Under the pieces are notes generated by a model. It had not been told where the DNA came from, did no database searches, and was given only the letters and a program-made list of their open reading frames with translations. The position numbers were made by a program, and so were the translations under genes. 64,000 nt of DNA from an uncultured Hoeflea sp. (lineage in GTDB: Bacteria; Pseudomonadota; Alphaproteobacteria; Rhizobiales; Rhizobiaceae). Shown one piece after another: positions 1 to 9,839 of the stretch. Each line of letters opens with the position of its first letter. Positions within the stretch are counted from its first letter, which is position 1. The stretch covers positions 1,240,001 through 1,304,000 of the forward strand of contig NZ_CANMVK010000001.1 in NCBI RefSeq assembly GCF_947501405.1, in the 5' to 3' direction.

Positions 1-1
1 G

Positions 2-757
2 GACCTTGATGCGCGGATGGAAGCCTCATCAGAGCAGGAAACTGCCGCTGACCATGAATCCGGTGCGCGCGATTTTGTCGGCGATGAGGCTGGCGCCGGC
101 ATGCCGGACGCAAAGCCTACCGGTACCGATGAGCATGAAGCTACCGCTTCTGCCGTTTCGCCCTCGGATGATGACGCCGCCGCGCCGGTGTCGCTGGCCG
201 ATGTGGCGGCAAGGGTGCGCGGGCACTCGGACCAGGGTTCCGAGCAAGCCGCCGCTCCCAGCCATGTCCCGGATCGTGACGCCGAAGCGGTGATCGATGA
301 CGCGATTGCGGAAGAGCTGCGTCAGGCGCTGGTCTCCAATGATCCGGTTTCCGCTCCGCAGCCGTCGCACGATCAGGCTCAGCTCAAGGGGCCCGAGACC
401 GAGCGCGATGCTGCGCCGCAGATGACGAAGGCAGCACAAGAGTCCGCACTGCAGTCAGGCGCCGTCAATGATCCCGCACCTGCCTCGACCGCGGTTCAGG
501 TGGCGGCTCCCGTTGAGGCTGAGACGGATGAGGCGCGTGGACAACTGGTGTCCCTTCACACTGGCGAGAAGGTGGCAGCGGCGTTTAACGAATTGACCGC
601 TGCGATCGAGGCCGGGCAGGCGCGATCGTTTGACGATATTGCCCAGGATATGCTCCGGCCGATGCTGACCCAATGGCTTGATGATAATCTTCCGACGCTG
701 GTTGAAAGACTGGTTCGCGAAGAAATCGAACGGGTTTCGCGCGGCGACCGCCGCTAG
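2..757 (+). CDS. popZ: PopZ-like DUF2497 protein, C-terminal part (partial)
   Basis: The frame is open at the left edge of the window, so the N-terminus is missing; the first in-frame ATG is at 17 but need not be the real start. Most of the visible protein is low-complexity, rich in Ala, Asp, Glu and Pro. The last ~45 residues (SFDDIAQDMLRPMLTQWLDD, then NLPTLVERLVREEIERV) match the conserved DUF2497 tail of the pole-organising protein PopZ. In the family this helical tail drives self-assembly into a polar matrix that anchors chromosome and polarity factors, while the acidic linker is disordered. A gene of this family next to valS is usual in Rhizobiales. The family call is firm; polar function is inferred. 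Confidence 0.8.
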   Translation, partial: DLDARMEASSEQETAADHESGARDFVGDEAGAGMPDAKPTGTDEHEATASAVSPSDDDAAAPVSLADVAARVRGHSDQGSEQAAAPSHVPDRDAEAVIDDAIAEELRQALVSNDPVSAPQPSHDQAQLKGPETERDAAPQMTKAAQESALQSGAVNDPAPASTAVQVAAPVEAETDEARGQLVSLHTGEKVAAAFNELTAAIEAGQARSFDDIAQDMLRPMLTQWLDDNLPTLVERLVREEIERVSRGDRR

Positions 758-1109
758 CGGCTCCGACGCATCCCGCATTAAGGCGACGCGGTAACGCCAG
801 GTCCAGGTCAGCGATGAGCGCACGTGTTTTATCGCGCTGGAATCGCGGGCGGCCGGTCGCTTGGCCTCAAGACCACGCTCCATCCCGGCCGCACCGGTCT
901 TGCCGCCTGCAAACGTCATCTTTGTGTCGATGATTGCCTCTCACAATTGCGCAAAGCGGTGGCGGCGTGCAGTCTGTGGACCGGCGGGCCGCGCGGCCCA
1001 TTGTGCGACAAAGGCGGCTGGCCGCCATTGTTGACTTCACCGTGCCGTTCCGGTTTATCCCAGCCGGGGCGCGGGCCCTTCATTGACCAGATGCGAACGG
1101 TTTTCGATC
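758..1109. other. Intergenic region between popZ and valS
   Basis: I see no convincing gene in these 352 bases; the short open frames here lack a ribosome site and recognisable protein character. Two compact GC-rich palindromes are present: GGGCCGCGCGGCCC at 986-999 and GGCGGCTGGCCGCC at 1013-1026, the latter followed by ATTGTTGAC. They could fold as terminator-like hairpins after popZ, but there is no real T tract, so this is only a suggestion. Confidence 0.4.
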
Positions 1110-3923
1110 ATGCTTGAAAAGACTTACGACGCCGCGGCTGTTGAGCCGAAAATCGCTGCACGCTGGGCGGAGGCGGACGCCTTTGCCGCCGGCGCGGGTT
1201 CGAAGCCCGGCGCGGACGCATTCTGCATCGTAATCCCGCCGCCCAACGTGACTGGCTCGCTGCATATGGGCCACGCGCTCAACAACACGCTGCAGGACAT
1301 TCTGGTGCGCTATCACCGCATGCGCGGCGCCGACGTGCTGTGGCAACCTGGTATGGATCATGCCGGAATTGCCACGCAGATGGTTGTCGAGCGTCAGTTG
1401 ATGGAACGGCAGATCCATCGCCGGGATCTTGGTCGCGATGAGTTTGTCAACAAGATCTGGGAATGGAAGGATCAATCCGGCGGGATGATCTTCAATCAAC
1501 TCAAGCGGCTGGGCGCTTCCTGCGACTGGTCGCGCGAGCGCTTCACCATGGATGACGGGTTGTCGCGCGCGGTGCTTGAAGTCTTTGTGAGCCTCTACAA
1601 GGACGGCCTGATCTATAAGGACAAGCGGCTGGTCAACTGGGATCCCAAGCTGCTGACGGCGATTTCGGATCTGGAGGTCGAACAGGTCGAGATCAACGGC
1701 AATCTGTGGCATTTCCGCTATCCGCTGGCCGATGATGCGAATTACGAGCATCCGGTCGAGTTTGGCGAAGACGGCCAGGTGCTGCGTTCCGAGACCCGCG
1801 ACTACATCATCGTCGCCACCACGCGGCCCGAAACCATGCTCGGCGACACGGCGATCGCAGTCAATCCCGAGGACGAGCGTTACAAGGATCTCATCGGCAA
1901 AGACGTCATCCTGCCGCTGGTGAGCCGGCGCATCCCCATCGTCGGTGATGATTATGCCGATCAGACCGCCGGTTCAGGCGCGGTCAAGATCACGCCGGCG
2001 CATGATTTCAACGACTTCGAGGTCGGCAAGCGGCATGACCTGAAGGCGATCAATGTGCTGACCACCGATGCGCGGATAACGCTGAAGGACAATGAGGATT
2101 TTCTCGATGGCGTCGCTGTTGAAGGCAAGCTGATCGAGGTGATGGAAGAACTTGATGGCGTTGACCGCTTTGCGGCACGCAAGGAAATCGTCGTCAAGAT
2201 GGAGGAACTCGACCTGCTCGACCGGGTCGAACCGCACACCCATATGGTGCCGCATGGCGATCGCGGCGGGGTGCCGATCGAGCCGTTTTTGACCGATCAA
2301 TGGTATGTCAATGCCGCCGAACTGGCCCGGCCGGCAATCGAAAGCGTGCGCGAAGGCCGCACCAATTTCGTGCCCAAGAACTGGGAAAAGACCTATTTCG
2401 ACTGGATGGAAAACATCCAGCCCTGGTGCATCTCGCGGCAATTGTGGTGGGGGCATCAGATCCCGGCGTGGTACGGGCCTGATGGCCAGGTCTTTGTGGA
2501 AAAAGACGAGGAAACGGCGCTGGAAGCGGCAATCCAGCATTACCTTGCCCATGAGGGTCCCTGGAAAGCATGGGTCGAGGACAAGCTTGAAAACTTCAAG
2601 CCAGGCGACATCCTGACCCGGGACGAGGATGTGCTTGACACCTGGTTTTCTTCCGCGCTGTGGCCGTTTTCGACGCTGGGCTGGCCTGATAAGACCCCTG
2701 AGCTCAAGCGCTACTACCAGACCGATGCGCTGGTCACCGGTTTCGACATCATCTTTTTCTGGGTTGCCCGGATGATGATGATGGGCCTGCATTTCATGAA
2801 GGAAGAGCCGTTCCACACGGTCTATGTGCATGCGCTGGTGCGCGACAAGCACGGCGCCAAGATGTCGAAATCCAAGGGCAATGTCATCGATCCGCTGGAA
2901 CTGATCGACGATTACGGCGCGGATGCGCTGCGCTTTACGCTGGCAATCATGGCCGCGCAGGGCAGGGACGTGAAGCTCGATCCGTCGCGGATTGCCGGCT
3001 ACCGCAATTTCGGCACCAAGCTTTGGAACGCCACGCGGTTTGCCGATATGAACGGCGCAGTGCTGGATTCCGGTTTCGATCCGTCAGCCGCCAAGCTGAC
3101 CATCAACCGCTGGATCCTGACCGAACTCGGCCGAACCGCGGCCGAGGTCAAGACGGCGATTGAAGCCTACAAGTTCAACGAGGCATCCGCGGCGCTCTAC
3201 CGGTTTGTCTGGAACCAGGTGTGCGACTGGTATCTTGAATTGCTAAAGCCTGTGTTCAACGGCGAAGACGAGGCCGCAAAAACCGAAGCGCGGGCCTGTG
3301 CAGCCCATGTGCTGGCTCAGTCGGTCAAGTTGCTGCATCCCTTCATGCCATTCATGACCGAGGAACTCTGGGCGCATCTGACCGGGGGAACGGCCGGATT
3401 GGCGTGCCACGCCGAGTGGCCGGAGCCCGGCTTCAGGGATGAGGCGGCTGCCGAAGAAATCAACTGGCTGGTGGATCTGGTGTCGGGCCTTCGCTCGGTG
3501 CGCGCTGAAATGAACGTGCCGCCATCGGCCACGGCGCCGCTGGTGATGGTGGGAACCGGTGAGCTCACCAATGAGCGGTTGGTTCGCCATGATCCGGCGA
3601 TCAAGCGGCTGGCGCGGGTTACCGACATCATTCTCGAAAGCCAGGCGCCGCGCGGTTCCGCCCAGATAGTGATCGGTGAGGCCACAGCCTGCCTGCCGCT
3701 TGGCGACCTGATCGACCTCGAGGCCGAGAAGGCGCGGCTTGAAAAGGCCGCGGCCAAGGTGGCGGCGGATATCGACAAGATCCAGCGCAAGCTCGGCAAC
3801 GACAAGTTCGTGGCCAACGCGAAGCCTGAAATTGTTGAGGCGGAGCGTGACAAACTTGCCGATCTTGAAGGCCAGCGGGACAAGCTCGCCCAGGCCATCG
3901 CGCGTCTTGACGAGGCCGGTTGA
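1110..3923 (+). CDS. valS: Valyl-tRNA synthetase
   Basis: Class Ia aminoacyl-tRNA synthetase that charges tRNA-Val in the cytoplasm. The product is 937 residues, normal for bacterial ValRS. The HIGH-type motif is HMGH at residues 52-55 after PPPNVTGSL, and KMSKS lies at about 584-588 (AKMSKSKGNVIDP). Between them is the large CP1 editing domain, and the C-terminal ~70 residues form the Lys/Glu-rich coiled coil typical of ValRS. I chose the ATG at 1110 because MLEKTYDAAAVEPKIAARW is the usual family start; an in-frame TTG at 1083 would add nine unrelated residues. It follows popZ by 352 bases and probably has its own promoter. Confidence 0.97.
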   Translation: MLEKTYDAAAVEPKIAARWAEADAFAAGAGSKPGADAFCIVIPPPNVTGSLHMGHALNNTLQDILVRYHRMRGADVLWQPGMDHAGIATQMVVERQLMERQIHRRDLGRDEFVNKIWEWKDQSGGMIFNQLKRLGASCDWSRERFTMDDGLSRAVLEVFVSLYKDGLIYKDKRLVNWDPKLLTAISDLEVEQVEINGNLWHFRYPLADDANYEHPVEFGEDGQVLRSETRDYIIVATTRPETMLGDTAIAVNPEDERYKDLIGKDVILPLVSRRIPIVGDDYADQTAGSGAVKITPAHDFNDFEVGKRHDLKAINVLTTDARITLKDNEDFLDGVAVEGKLIEVMEELDGVDRFAARKEIVVKMEELDLLDRVEPHTHMVPHGDRGGVPIEPFLTDQWYVNAAELARPAIESVREGRTNFVPKNWEKTYFDWMENIQPWCISRQLWWGHQIPAWYGPDGQVFVEKDEETALEAAIQHYLAHEGPWKAWVEDKLENFKPGDILTRDEDVLDTWFSSALWPFSTLGWPDKTPELKRYYQTDALVTGFDIIFFWVARMMMMGLHFMKEEPFHTVYVHALVRDKHGAKMSKSKGNVIDPLELIDDYGADALRFTLAIMAAQGRDVKLDPSRIAGYRNFGTKLWNATRFADMNGAVLDSGFDPSAAKLTINRWILTELGRTAAEVKTAIEAYKFNEASAALYRFVWNQVCDWYLELLKPVFNGEDEAAKTEARACAAHVLAQSVKLLHPFMPFMTEELWAHLTGGTAGLACHAEWPEPGFRDEAAAEEINWLVDLVSGLRSVRAEMNVPPSATAPLVMVGTGELTNERLVRHDPAIKRLARVTDIILESQAPRGSAQIVIGEATACLPLGDLIDLEAEKARLEKAAAKVAADIDKIQRKLGNDKFVANAKPEIVEAERDKLADLEGQRDKLAQAIARLDEAG

Positions 3924-4378
3924 TCCGGTCAGTCCGATGGCCGATCTGCTCCGCTTCAGGTGGCACAGGTGACCTGTCGCATCGCCGGTCTAACGGTGAG
4001 CGGTGGCTGGCTGGCTACGGTAACCCGGTAAGAGAATCGCCAAACCGGCGCGGGCCGTGTTTTGGCCGCTTGGGGCGAAAACCAGGCCGCTTTGCCGGGT
4101 TCAGGCACGGTATTTCGTTTTTGCTCAAAATCGCGGCAATTGTGACTGAATTGCAACAAAAACGTGGCGCAACCCCGTTTTCGCCGTATTTCACGATCTC
4201 GAAAGACATTGATGGGTCGATTTTGAGCTTTGAGGGCTATTTTTGAGCGGTTTTGGACCGTTAACGGCGCAATTTCCGGGCAGCATTGTGGCGCCATCAT
4301 GGCGGCCGCTGTTTACAAACAGCCAAATTTCTTTACCTAATCAGTCCAATCGTAAGCTTTTCATCCTGGAGGGGATTC
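3924..4378. other. Long upstream region of the FadL-like porin gene
   Basis: These 455 bases contain no convincing gene. From about 4120 the composition shifts to markedly more A+T than the surrounding coding DNA, as expected of a promoter-bearing region. A perfect inverted repeat lies at 4308-4323 (listed separately), and a strong ribosome site (CTGGAGGGG) sits at 4367-4375, just before the ATG at 4379. I could not define a clear -35/-10 pair. Confidence 0.4.
4308..4323. promoter_or_regulatory. Perfect dyad GCTGTTTACAAACAGC upstream of FadL-like gene
   Basis: Seven-base arms GCTGTTT and AAACAGC flank a 2-base centre (AC). The dyad lies 55 bases upstream of the ATG at 4379, in an A+T-rich stretch where a promoter is expected. 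Such a compact symmetrical site is typical of dimeric repressor operators (for example TetR- or GntR-type regulators of fatty-acid genes), but the binding protein is not known and none is encoded nearby. Confidence 0.35.
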
Positions 4379-5806
4379 ATGATTCGTGGTTCTTTGAAAT
4401 CGGTCGTCGCAACAATGGCGGCGAGCGTTGCCATGGTGACAGTGGCGCAGGCGGGCGGATTCGATCGCGGCGGCGTGAATATCGATCTTTTGTTCGATGA
4501 ATCCCGGTTCGCAACCGAGGCGGCTGTGACCTACGTTACGCCTCAGCGCGAGATACAGAACGTCCAGCGTGGGACCAATGAAGCGACCCAGACTGCGATC
4601 TCGTCGCAACTGGCTCCTATCGTCGGCGCGGCAGGTGCAACTGCAACGCAGGCTGAAATCAATGCGTTCATTGCCGCAAACCCGCCAGTCAACGGCGCCA
4701 TTGTGCAAAATGTCAGCAATGCCGTCGTCGCCAATTTCGCTGGCGCCGGCCTTAACCCGGGACCGGCAACCACCACATCGATCGACGTAGATTCCGATTA
4801 CGCAGTTCCGCGTCTTGGCGCGAAGGTTACTGTGATTGACAATGTCGACTGCCTGGCCTCCTACACCGAACCTTTCGGCGCCGATGCCGACTACGGGACA
4901 GGACACGCTTACTCTGCCTCAGCGGTGAAATTCAGCATCGACACCAATGATTACGGCTTGACCTGCTCGTACAAATTCGGTGCCGGCGAAACGTCGCTCG
5001 GCAAGGCGCAGTTCCGCATCATCGGCGGCGTTTCCTATCAGGAACTGGATGGTTTTCAGTCTCGCCAGCGCTTCCTCGATTTCGCAAATCTCGGCTTGGC
5101 CACCATTGGCGGCGTGACCAATACCGCAGGTGTCGGCAGCTTCTCCGTGGATGGGGACGCCTGGGGCTGGCGCATCGGTGCAGCCTATGAAATTCCCGAC
5201 ATCGCGCTTCGCGCACAGCTCATCTACAGCTCGAAATACGAGTACGACCTGACCGGCATTCAGGACAATCGCGGCTTCGGAGCGGCGATCCCGGGAACCG
5301 CGGTTGTCCCGATCTCGCTGACCACAGAAATCCCGCAGTCACTCGAGTTCAAGCTGCAGTCGGGCATTGCGCCGGGAACCCTGGCATTCTTCAATGTCAA
5401 GTGGCAGGAGTGGAGCAAACTCGGCATCATCCCGATCGTGGGCGGTCGCAGCCCGGTCACCGGTCTGCCGACCAACCTGTCGTTCGATCCCTTGTATCAG
5501 GATGGCTGGACCATCACTGGCGGCCTTGGACGGCAGATCAACGAACAATGGTCCGGAGTGTTCGCCGTGACCTGGGACCGTGGCACTGCGACGACTTCGG
5601 GTACGCAAACCGACACCTGGACGTTTTCGGGTGGTGTCTCCTACAACCATTCGGAATCGGTTGAGCTCCGGCTTGGCGGAGCTCTGGGTGTGCTGACGTC
5701 GGGCACCTCGATTCCGACCGGCGGTGATGCGGCAAACAATGTGAGCTATTCCTTCGGCAACGATCTGGTTGCCGCGATTTCGGGAGCCGTCAGGATCAAG
5801 TTCTGA
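4379..5806 (+). CDS. Outer-membrane transport protein, OmpP1/FadL family
   Basis: Predicted outer-membrane beta-barrel that takes up hydrophobic substrates such as long-chain fatty acids. The start at 4379 is supported by the ribosome site CTGGAGGGG and gives a 475-residue product with a classic signal peptide (MIRGSLKSVVATMAASVAMVTVAQA, cut after AQA). The mature protein begins GGFDRGGVNIDLLFDESRF, as FadL-family proteins do; there are many alternating aromatic/hydrophobic strands and the protein ends in Phe (AVRIKF), the usual barrel insertion signal. The middle has a Thr/Gln/Asn-rich insert (residues ~55-110). It stands alone with a strong terminator behind it, so it is probably monocistronic. 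The true substrate is unknown. Confidence 0.85.
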   Translation: MIRGSLKSVVATMAASVAMVTVAQAGGFDRGGVNIDLLFDESRFATEAAVTYVTPQREIQNVQRGTNEATQTAISSQLAPIVGAAGATATQAEINAFIAANPPVNGAIVQNVSNAVVANFAGAGLNPGPATTTSIDVDSDYAVPRLGAKVTVIDNVDCLASYTEPFGADADYGTGHAYSASAVKFSIDTNDYGLTCSYKFGAGETSLGKAQFRIIGGVSYQELDGFQSRQRFLDFANLGLATIGGVTNTAGVGSFSVDGDAWGWRIGAAYEIPDIALRAQLIYSSKYEYDLTGIQDNRGFGAAIPGTAVVPISLTTEIPQSLEFKLQSGIAPGTLAFFNVKWQEWSKLGIIPIVGGRSPVTGLPTNLSFDPLYQDGWTITGGLGRQINEQWSGVFAVTWDRGTATTSGTQTDTWTFSGGVSYNHSESVELRLGGALGVLTSGTSIPTGGDAANNVSYSFGNDLVAAISGAVRIKF

Positions 5807-5831
5807 TCTGCTCCTGCCGGTCGCTAATTCG

Positions 5832-5861
5832 AAAAACCCCGCACGCGTGGCGGGGTTTTTT
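5832..5861 (+). terminator. Rho-independent terminator after the FadL-like gene
   Basis: CCCCGC (5837-5842) pairs with GCGGGG (5850-5855) across a 7-nt loop, extended by five A bases on the left against a run of six T bases on the right. It lies 26 bases after the stop codon at 5806 and is symmetrical enough to work in both directions. Confidence 0.85.
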
Positions 5862-6104
5862 GTGTCTTGATGCCAGCGGTTGCAAGATTGCCGGGATAAC
5901 ACCCGAATTGCCTGCTTATCCAAGGCGGTAATTGCCCGTCATCACAAAATGTGACGTTTCCGCAACACATTTTTTGCAAAGCATCTGCTATGAAATGTGC
6001 CGGGTGCAATGTGCCCATTTCCCGCCACAAACGAGGCGCAGGGCAGGGCTTCACGTTCAGCCCCGCGGCTCGGTCAGGAAGACCACGACGCGTCTGAGGA
6101 TCCG

Positions 6105-7829
6105 ATGACCGCCAAGCCATTCGACAAGTCCAAGCTTCCAAGCCGCCACACCACCGTCGGTCCGGCGCGCGCGCCGCATCGTTCGTATCTGTATGCGATG
6201 GGGCTTTCGAGTGAGGAGATCGCGCAGCCGCTGGTGGGCGTGGCGTCGTGCTGGAATGAGGCGGCGCCGTGCAACATCTCATTGATGCGGCAGGCCCAGG
6301 TGGTCAAGAAGGGCGTCGCCGCGGCCCATGGCACGCCGCGCGAGTTCTGCACCATTACGGTGACCGATGGCATCGCCATGGGACACCAGGGCATGAAAGC
6401 TTCGCTGGTCAGCCGCGACGTCATCGCCGATTCGGTGGAACTGACCATGCGTGGCCACTGTTACGATGCGATTGTCGGTCTGGCCGGTTGCGACAAATCA
6501 CTGCCGGGCATGATGATGTCGATGGTGCGCCTGAATGTGCCGTCGGTCTTCATCTATGGCGGGTCGATCCTGCCGGGCAGCTTCCGCGGACGCCAAATCA
6601 CCGTGCAGGATGTGTTCGAGGCCGTGGGCCAGCATTCGGTCGGCGCCATGTCGGACGAGGATCTGCTTGAAATCGAACAGGTTGCCTGTCCCTCGGCGGG
6701 TTCCTGCGGTGCGCAGTTTACAGCCAACACCATGGCGACGGTGGCCGAGGCGATCGGTCTGGCGCTGCCTTATTCGTGTGGCGCCCCTGCGCCGTACGAG
6801 ATTCGCGACCGGTTCTCCTACGCCGCCGGTGAGAAGGTGATGGAACTGATTGCCAAGCAGATCCGCCCCCGCGACATTGTCACCCGCAAGGCGCTGGAGA
6901 ATGCCGCCGCTGTGGTGGCCGCGTCGGGCGGATCGACCAACGCGGCGCTGCATCTACCGGCGATCGCCCATGAATGCGGCATCGAGTTCGACCTGTTCGA
7001 CGTAGCCGAGATTTTCAAGAAAACACCCTACATCGCCGATCTGAAACCGGGCGGAAAATACGTCGCCAAGGACATGTTCGAAGCCGGCGGCATTCCGCTG
7101 TTGATGAAGACCATGCTCGACCACGGGTATCTGCATGGCGACTGCATGACCGTGACCGGACGCACGATCGCCGAGAACATGGAAAAAGTTGCCTGGAACC
7201 CCGATCAGGATGTGGTGCGCCCGGCTGACAATCCGATCACCGTGACTGGCGGTGTGGTGGGGCTGAAGGGCAATCTTGCAGTCGATGGAGCCATCGTTAA
7301 GGTGGCGGGCATGTCGCGGCTCAAATTCACCGGGCCGGCGCGTTGCTTCGATTCCGAGGAAGAGTGCTTCAATGCCGTCACAAATGGCGGTTACAAGGAA
7401 GGCGAAGTTCTTGTGATCCGCTATGAGGGCCCCAAAGGCGGGCCCGGCATGCGTGAGATGCTGTCGACCACTGCCGCCATCTACGGCCAGGGCATGGGCG
7501 ACAAGGTGGCGCTGATCACCGATGGCCGGTTTTCCGGCGCAACCCGCGGCTTCTGCATCGGCCATGTCGGCCCGGAAGCCGCCGAAGGCGGGCCGATCGG
7601 CCTGCTCGAAGACGGCGATATCATCGAGATCGACGCCGTCGATGGCATTTTGAATGCGCAGCTTTCCGATGAGGAATTGGCTGCGCGCAGGCAAAAATGG
7701 ACAGCGCGGGAGACCGACTATGCGTCGGGCGCGCTTTGGAAATACGCCCAGACGGTAGGTTCGGCGCGCTATGGCGCTGTCACTCACCCGGGCGGATCAA
7801 AAGAAAAGCAGTGCTATGCGGATATCTGA
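6105..7829 (+). CDS. ilvD: Dihydroxy-acid dehydratase
   Basis: Dehydrates 2,3-dihydroxy-isovalerate and 2,3-dihydroxy-3-methylvalerate to the 2-oxo acids in valine and isoleucine synthesis, using an Fe-S cluster and a divalent metal. The ATG at 6105 follows GAGGA at 6096-6100 and yields 574 residues; more upstream starts in the same frame have no family support. Signature segments are [10 protein letters not shown] with Cys129, [11 protein letters not shown] with Cys195 and Cys201, and [14 protein letters not shown] near the C-terminus. Length and motifs fit the shorter IlvD class common in alphaproteobacteria. Its last 14 bases overlap the start of exoR in another frame. Confidence 0.95.
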   Translation: MTAKPFDKSKLPSRHTTVGPARAPHRSYLYAMGLSSEEIAQPLVGVASCWNEAAPCNISLMRQAQVVKKGVAAAHGTPREFCTITVTDGIAMGHQGMKASLVSRDVIADSVELTMRGHCYDAIVGLAGCDKSLPGMMMSMVRLNVPSVFIYGGSILPGSFRGRQITVQDVFEAVGQHSVGAMSDEDLLEIEQVACPSAGSCGAQFTANTMATVAEAIGLALPYSCGAPAPYEIRDRFSYAAGEKVMELIAKQIRPRDIVTRKALENAAAVVAASGGSTNAALHLPAIAHECGIEFDLFDVAEIFKKTPYIADLKPGGKYVAKDMFEAGGIPLLMKTMLDHGYLHGDCMTVTGRTIAENMEKVAWNPDQDVVRPADNPITVTGGVVGLKGNLAVDGAIVKVAGMSRLKFTGPARCFDSEEECFNAVTNGGYKEGEVLVIRYEGPKGGPGMREMLSTTAAIYGQGMGDKVALITDGRFSGATRGFCIGHVGPEAAEGGPIGLLEDGDIIEIDAVDGILNAQLSDEELAARRQKWTARETDYASGALWKYAQTVGSARYGAVTHPGGSKEKQCYADI

Positions 7830-8613
7830 TCGAACCCGGACCAGTCTTTTTTGCGCGGTTGTCGCTGCGGCCGTCGGCCTTGGCGGACCGGCGCAGGCAC
7901 TCGACCCCAACAGCGGTGTTTCGCCCGAATCCGGGCCGTTCGCGCTGTTTAAATTCGGCTTCTCGGCCTACAAAAAGGGCCGCAAGGACGAGGCGATCGA
8001 GGCCTATAAATATGCCGCCGACAAGGGCCATCCCGGTGCGCGCTGGGCGCTGGCGAACATGTATGCCTATGGCGACGGTGTGGTCGAAAACGACTATGAA
8101 GCCTTCAAGATCTATGATGACATTGCCCGGCAGGGCGTGGAGCCGGGCTCGCAAGACACCGGCTACTTCGTCAACGCGCTGTTGTCGCTTGCAAACTACT
8201 ACCAGCTGGGTATTCCCGGCAGCCCGATAAAGCCCAATCTGGGCGCTGCGCGGCAGCTCTATTTCCAGGCGGCGTCGGCCTTCGGGGTGCCTGAAGCACA
8301 ATACCGGCTTGGGCGCATGATCCTGGAAGGCCAGGGCGGCGCCAATGACATTCAGCAGGCCAAGAAATGGCTTAACCGGGCCCGCGTCAGCGGCCACCCG
8401 GCGGCCTCCGCGGTGCTTGGCAATGTGGTGTTCGAAGAAGGTCAGGTGGTGCGTGGGCTGGCGTTCATGACCACGGCGCTCGAGCGTTCGCAGCCCGGCG
8501 ACCGCGCCTGGATACAGGCGCTGCAAGAGCGGGCATTTTCGCTTGCCGGTGAAGCCGACCGCCGCACCGCGGTGGCGTTGGCCCAGGACATGCTGGCCAA
8601 AGGTCTCAACTGA
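7816..8613 (+). CDS. exoR: ExoR-type periplasmic Sel1-repeat regulator
   Basis: A 265-residue secreted protein with signal peptide ([18 protein letters not shown]..., cut after AQA) followed by Sel1/TPR-like repeats (for example [20 protein letters not shown] and [19 protein letters not shown]). Length, domain layout and sequence fit rhizobial ExoR, which in Sinorhizobium binds the sensor ExoS in the periplasm and holds the ExoS/ChvI pathway off, repressing succinoglycan and activating motility genes. The start codon lies inside the end of ilvD (14-bp overlap), suggesting translational coupling or a promoter within ilvD. No exoS/chvI or exo genes are in the window, so the regulatory role is inferred from the family. 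Confidence 0.85.
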   Translation: MRISDRTRTSLFCAVVAAAVGLGGPAQALDPNSGVSPESGPFALFKFGFSAYKKGRKDEAIEAYKYAADKGHPGARWALANMYAYGDGVVENDYEAFKIYDDIARQGVEPGSQDTGYFVNALLSLANYYQLGIPGSPIKPNLGAARQLYFQAASAFGVPEAQYRLGRMILEGQGGANDIQQAKKWLNRARVSGHPAASAVLGNVVFEEGQVVRGLAFMTTALERSQPGDRAWIQALQERAFSLAGEADRRTAVALAQDMLAKGLN

Positions 8614-8681
8614 GATACCGCGACGTCTGCGGGAATGCCGGATATCGGGCGCTAGCTCATTTCCCTCCGCCGGCGTCGGTT

Positions 8682-8698
8682 TTTATTGATCAAATAAA
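8682..8698. promoter_or_regulatory. A+T-rich inverted repeat upstream of the LysE-type gene
   Basis: TTTATT and AATAAA flank the centre GATCA. It lies 51 bases before the ATG at 8750, in an otherwise G+C-rich gap after exoR. It may be an operator or promoter element; no regulator gene sits beside it. Confidence 0.25.
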
Positions 8699-8749
8699 TC
8701 CATCGATCCCAGACTGGTTGTTGATGGGCCGTTGTGGCACTGATCGGCC

Positions 8750-9385
8750 ATGTTTGAGTATTCGGCCCTGCACTGGACCACCTTCTTCACCGCAGCGGTG
8801 CTGCTGAACCTGTCGCCGGGGCCGGATTTTGCGTTCATTCTGGCGCAGACGGCGCGGGGCGGCCGGCGGCCGGGGTTTGCCGCCATGTTCGGCATCTGGA
8901 CCGGGGCGCTCGGCCATGTGGCGATGGCGGCGGTGGGGCTGTCGACAATTCTGGCAACATCGGCGACGGCGTTTTCGGTCATCAAATGGGCAGGCGCGGC
9001 CTATCTGATCTGGCTCGGCGTCAATGCTTTCCGGTCCGGTGGTGCCGCGGCCGGTGATCCGGTCGTAGTCCGCGAACCGGCGCTGCTGGCGATCTATCGC
9101 CAAGGCGTGCTGGTCTCGCTGCTCAATCCCAAGGTCGCTATGTTCTTTCTGGCGTTCTTGCCGCAATTCGTCGTTGTCGGGGCCGGGCCCAACTGGGCGC
9201 AACTGGCCTTGCACGGCATTTTGATCGTGGTGATCGCGGCGATGATCGAGCCCGTCCTGGTTCTCACCGGGGAAAAGGTGGTCGCAGCGCTCAAGTCCAA
9301 TGCGCGCACCGGGCGGCTTATGGAGCGGGCCCTGGGTGTGATCTTTATATCGCTCGGGGTGCGTCTGGCGCTTCTGGAGCGCTAA
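8750..9385 (+). CDS. LysE/RhtB-family amino-acid exporter
   Basis: Predicted inner-membrane exporter of 211 residues, the usual LysE/RhtB length, with about six hydrophobic segments. The N-terminal family signature NLSPGPDFAFILAQTARGG is present at residues ~20-38, followed by GFAAMFGIWTGALGHVA. Proteins of this family export amino acids or small derivatives by proton exchange, but sequence alone does not give the substrate. It is convergent with the minus-strand gene ending at 9397, with only 11 bases between stop codons, and no LysR-type regulator flanks it as in classic lysE loci. Confidence 0.85.
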   Translation: MFEYSALHWTTFFTAAVLLNLSPGPDFAFILAQTARGGRRPGFAAMFGIWTGALGHVAMAAVGLSTILATSATAFSVIKWAGAAYLIWLGVNAFRSGGAAAGDPVVVREPALLAIYRQGVLVSLLNPKVAMFFLAFLPQFVVVGAGPNWAQLALHGILIVVIAAMIEPVLVLTGEKVVAALKSNARTGRLMERALGVIFISLGVRLALLER

Positions 9386-9396
9386 GGCTGGCCCTT

Positions 9397-9711
9397 TTAG
9401 CCGGGAATTTGGCTCATGGCCGCACTGGCTGGCGGCGACAGCGGCAGGATTTGCGCGGTCGGGCAGCCGTCGGCAATCTTTTTCCAACTGGTGTTGTTGA
9501 GGTTGCGCTCGCAACGCGCCAGGTAGCGCGTCGAGGAACCGATCTGCAGGCAGACGACGCCGCCTTCCTTGATGCGCTTGCCGTTGCCCACGCATTCGCA
9601 ATCCTGACCGGCCAGCGCTGGCGGGGCTGCAAGTACAGCAGCCGTCCAGACACCAGCGGCAATTGCCGATAGCCAAGGCCGTCTCGCCTGTATGGATCGT
9701 CTCGCTTGCAT
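9397..9711 (-). CDS. Small secreted cysteine-containing protein of unknown function
   Basis: I do not recognise a characterised family. The ATG at 9711 gives 104 residues: a signal peptide with a basic start (MQARRSIQARRPWLSAIAAG, cut near ALA) and a short mature domain with five Cys residues (GQDCECVGNGKRIKEGG, then VVCLQIG, LARCERN, DGCPTA). The Cys pattern suggests disulfides in the periplasm. The tail LSPPASAAMSQIPG looks disordered. The frame stays open further upstream, but those residues look like noncoding DNA. It lies downstream of xthA on the same strand (129 bases apart). Confidence 0.6.
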   Translation of the reverse strand: MQARRSIQARRPWLSAIAAGVWTAAVLAAPPALAGQDCECVGNGKRIKEGGVVCLQIGSSTRYLARCERNLNNTSWKKIADGCPTAQILPLSPPASAAMSQIPG

Positions 9712-9839
9712 GGGCGTATGATGCGCCCGTCTCGTCGGTTTGGCAAGTTTTCGGGAGTTGGCGGGTCTTCGGGACTTGGCGAGGTTTTGGACCGCCGGCG
9801 CCGGTGCCCGGGGTGGTCCCGCCAGACTGGGTGTCGCAA

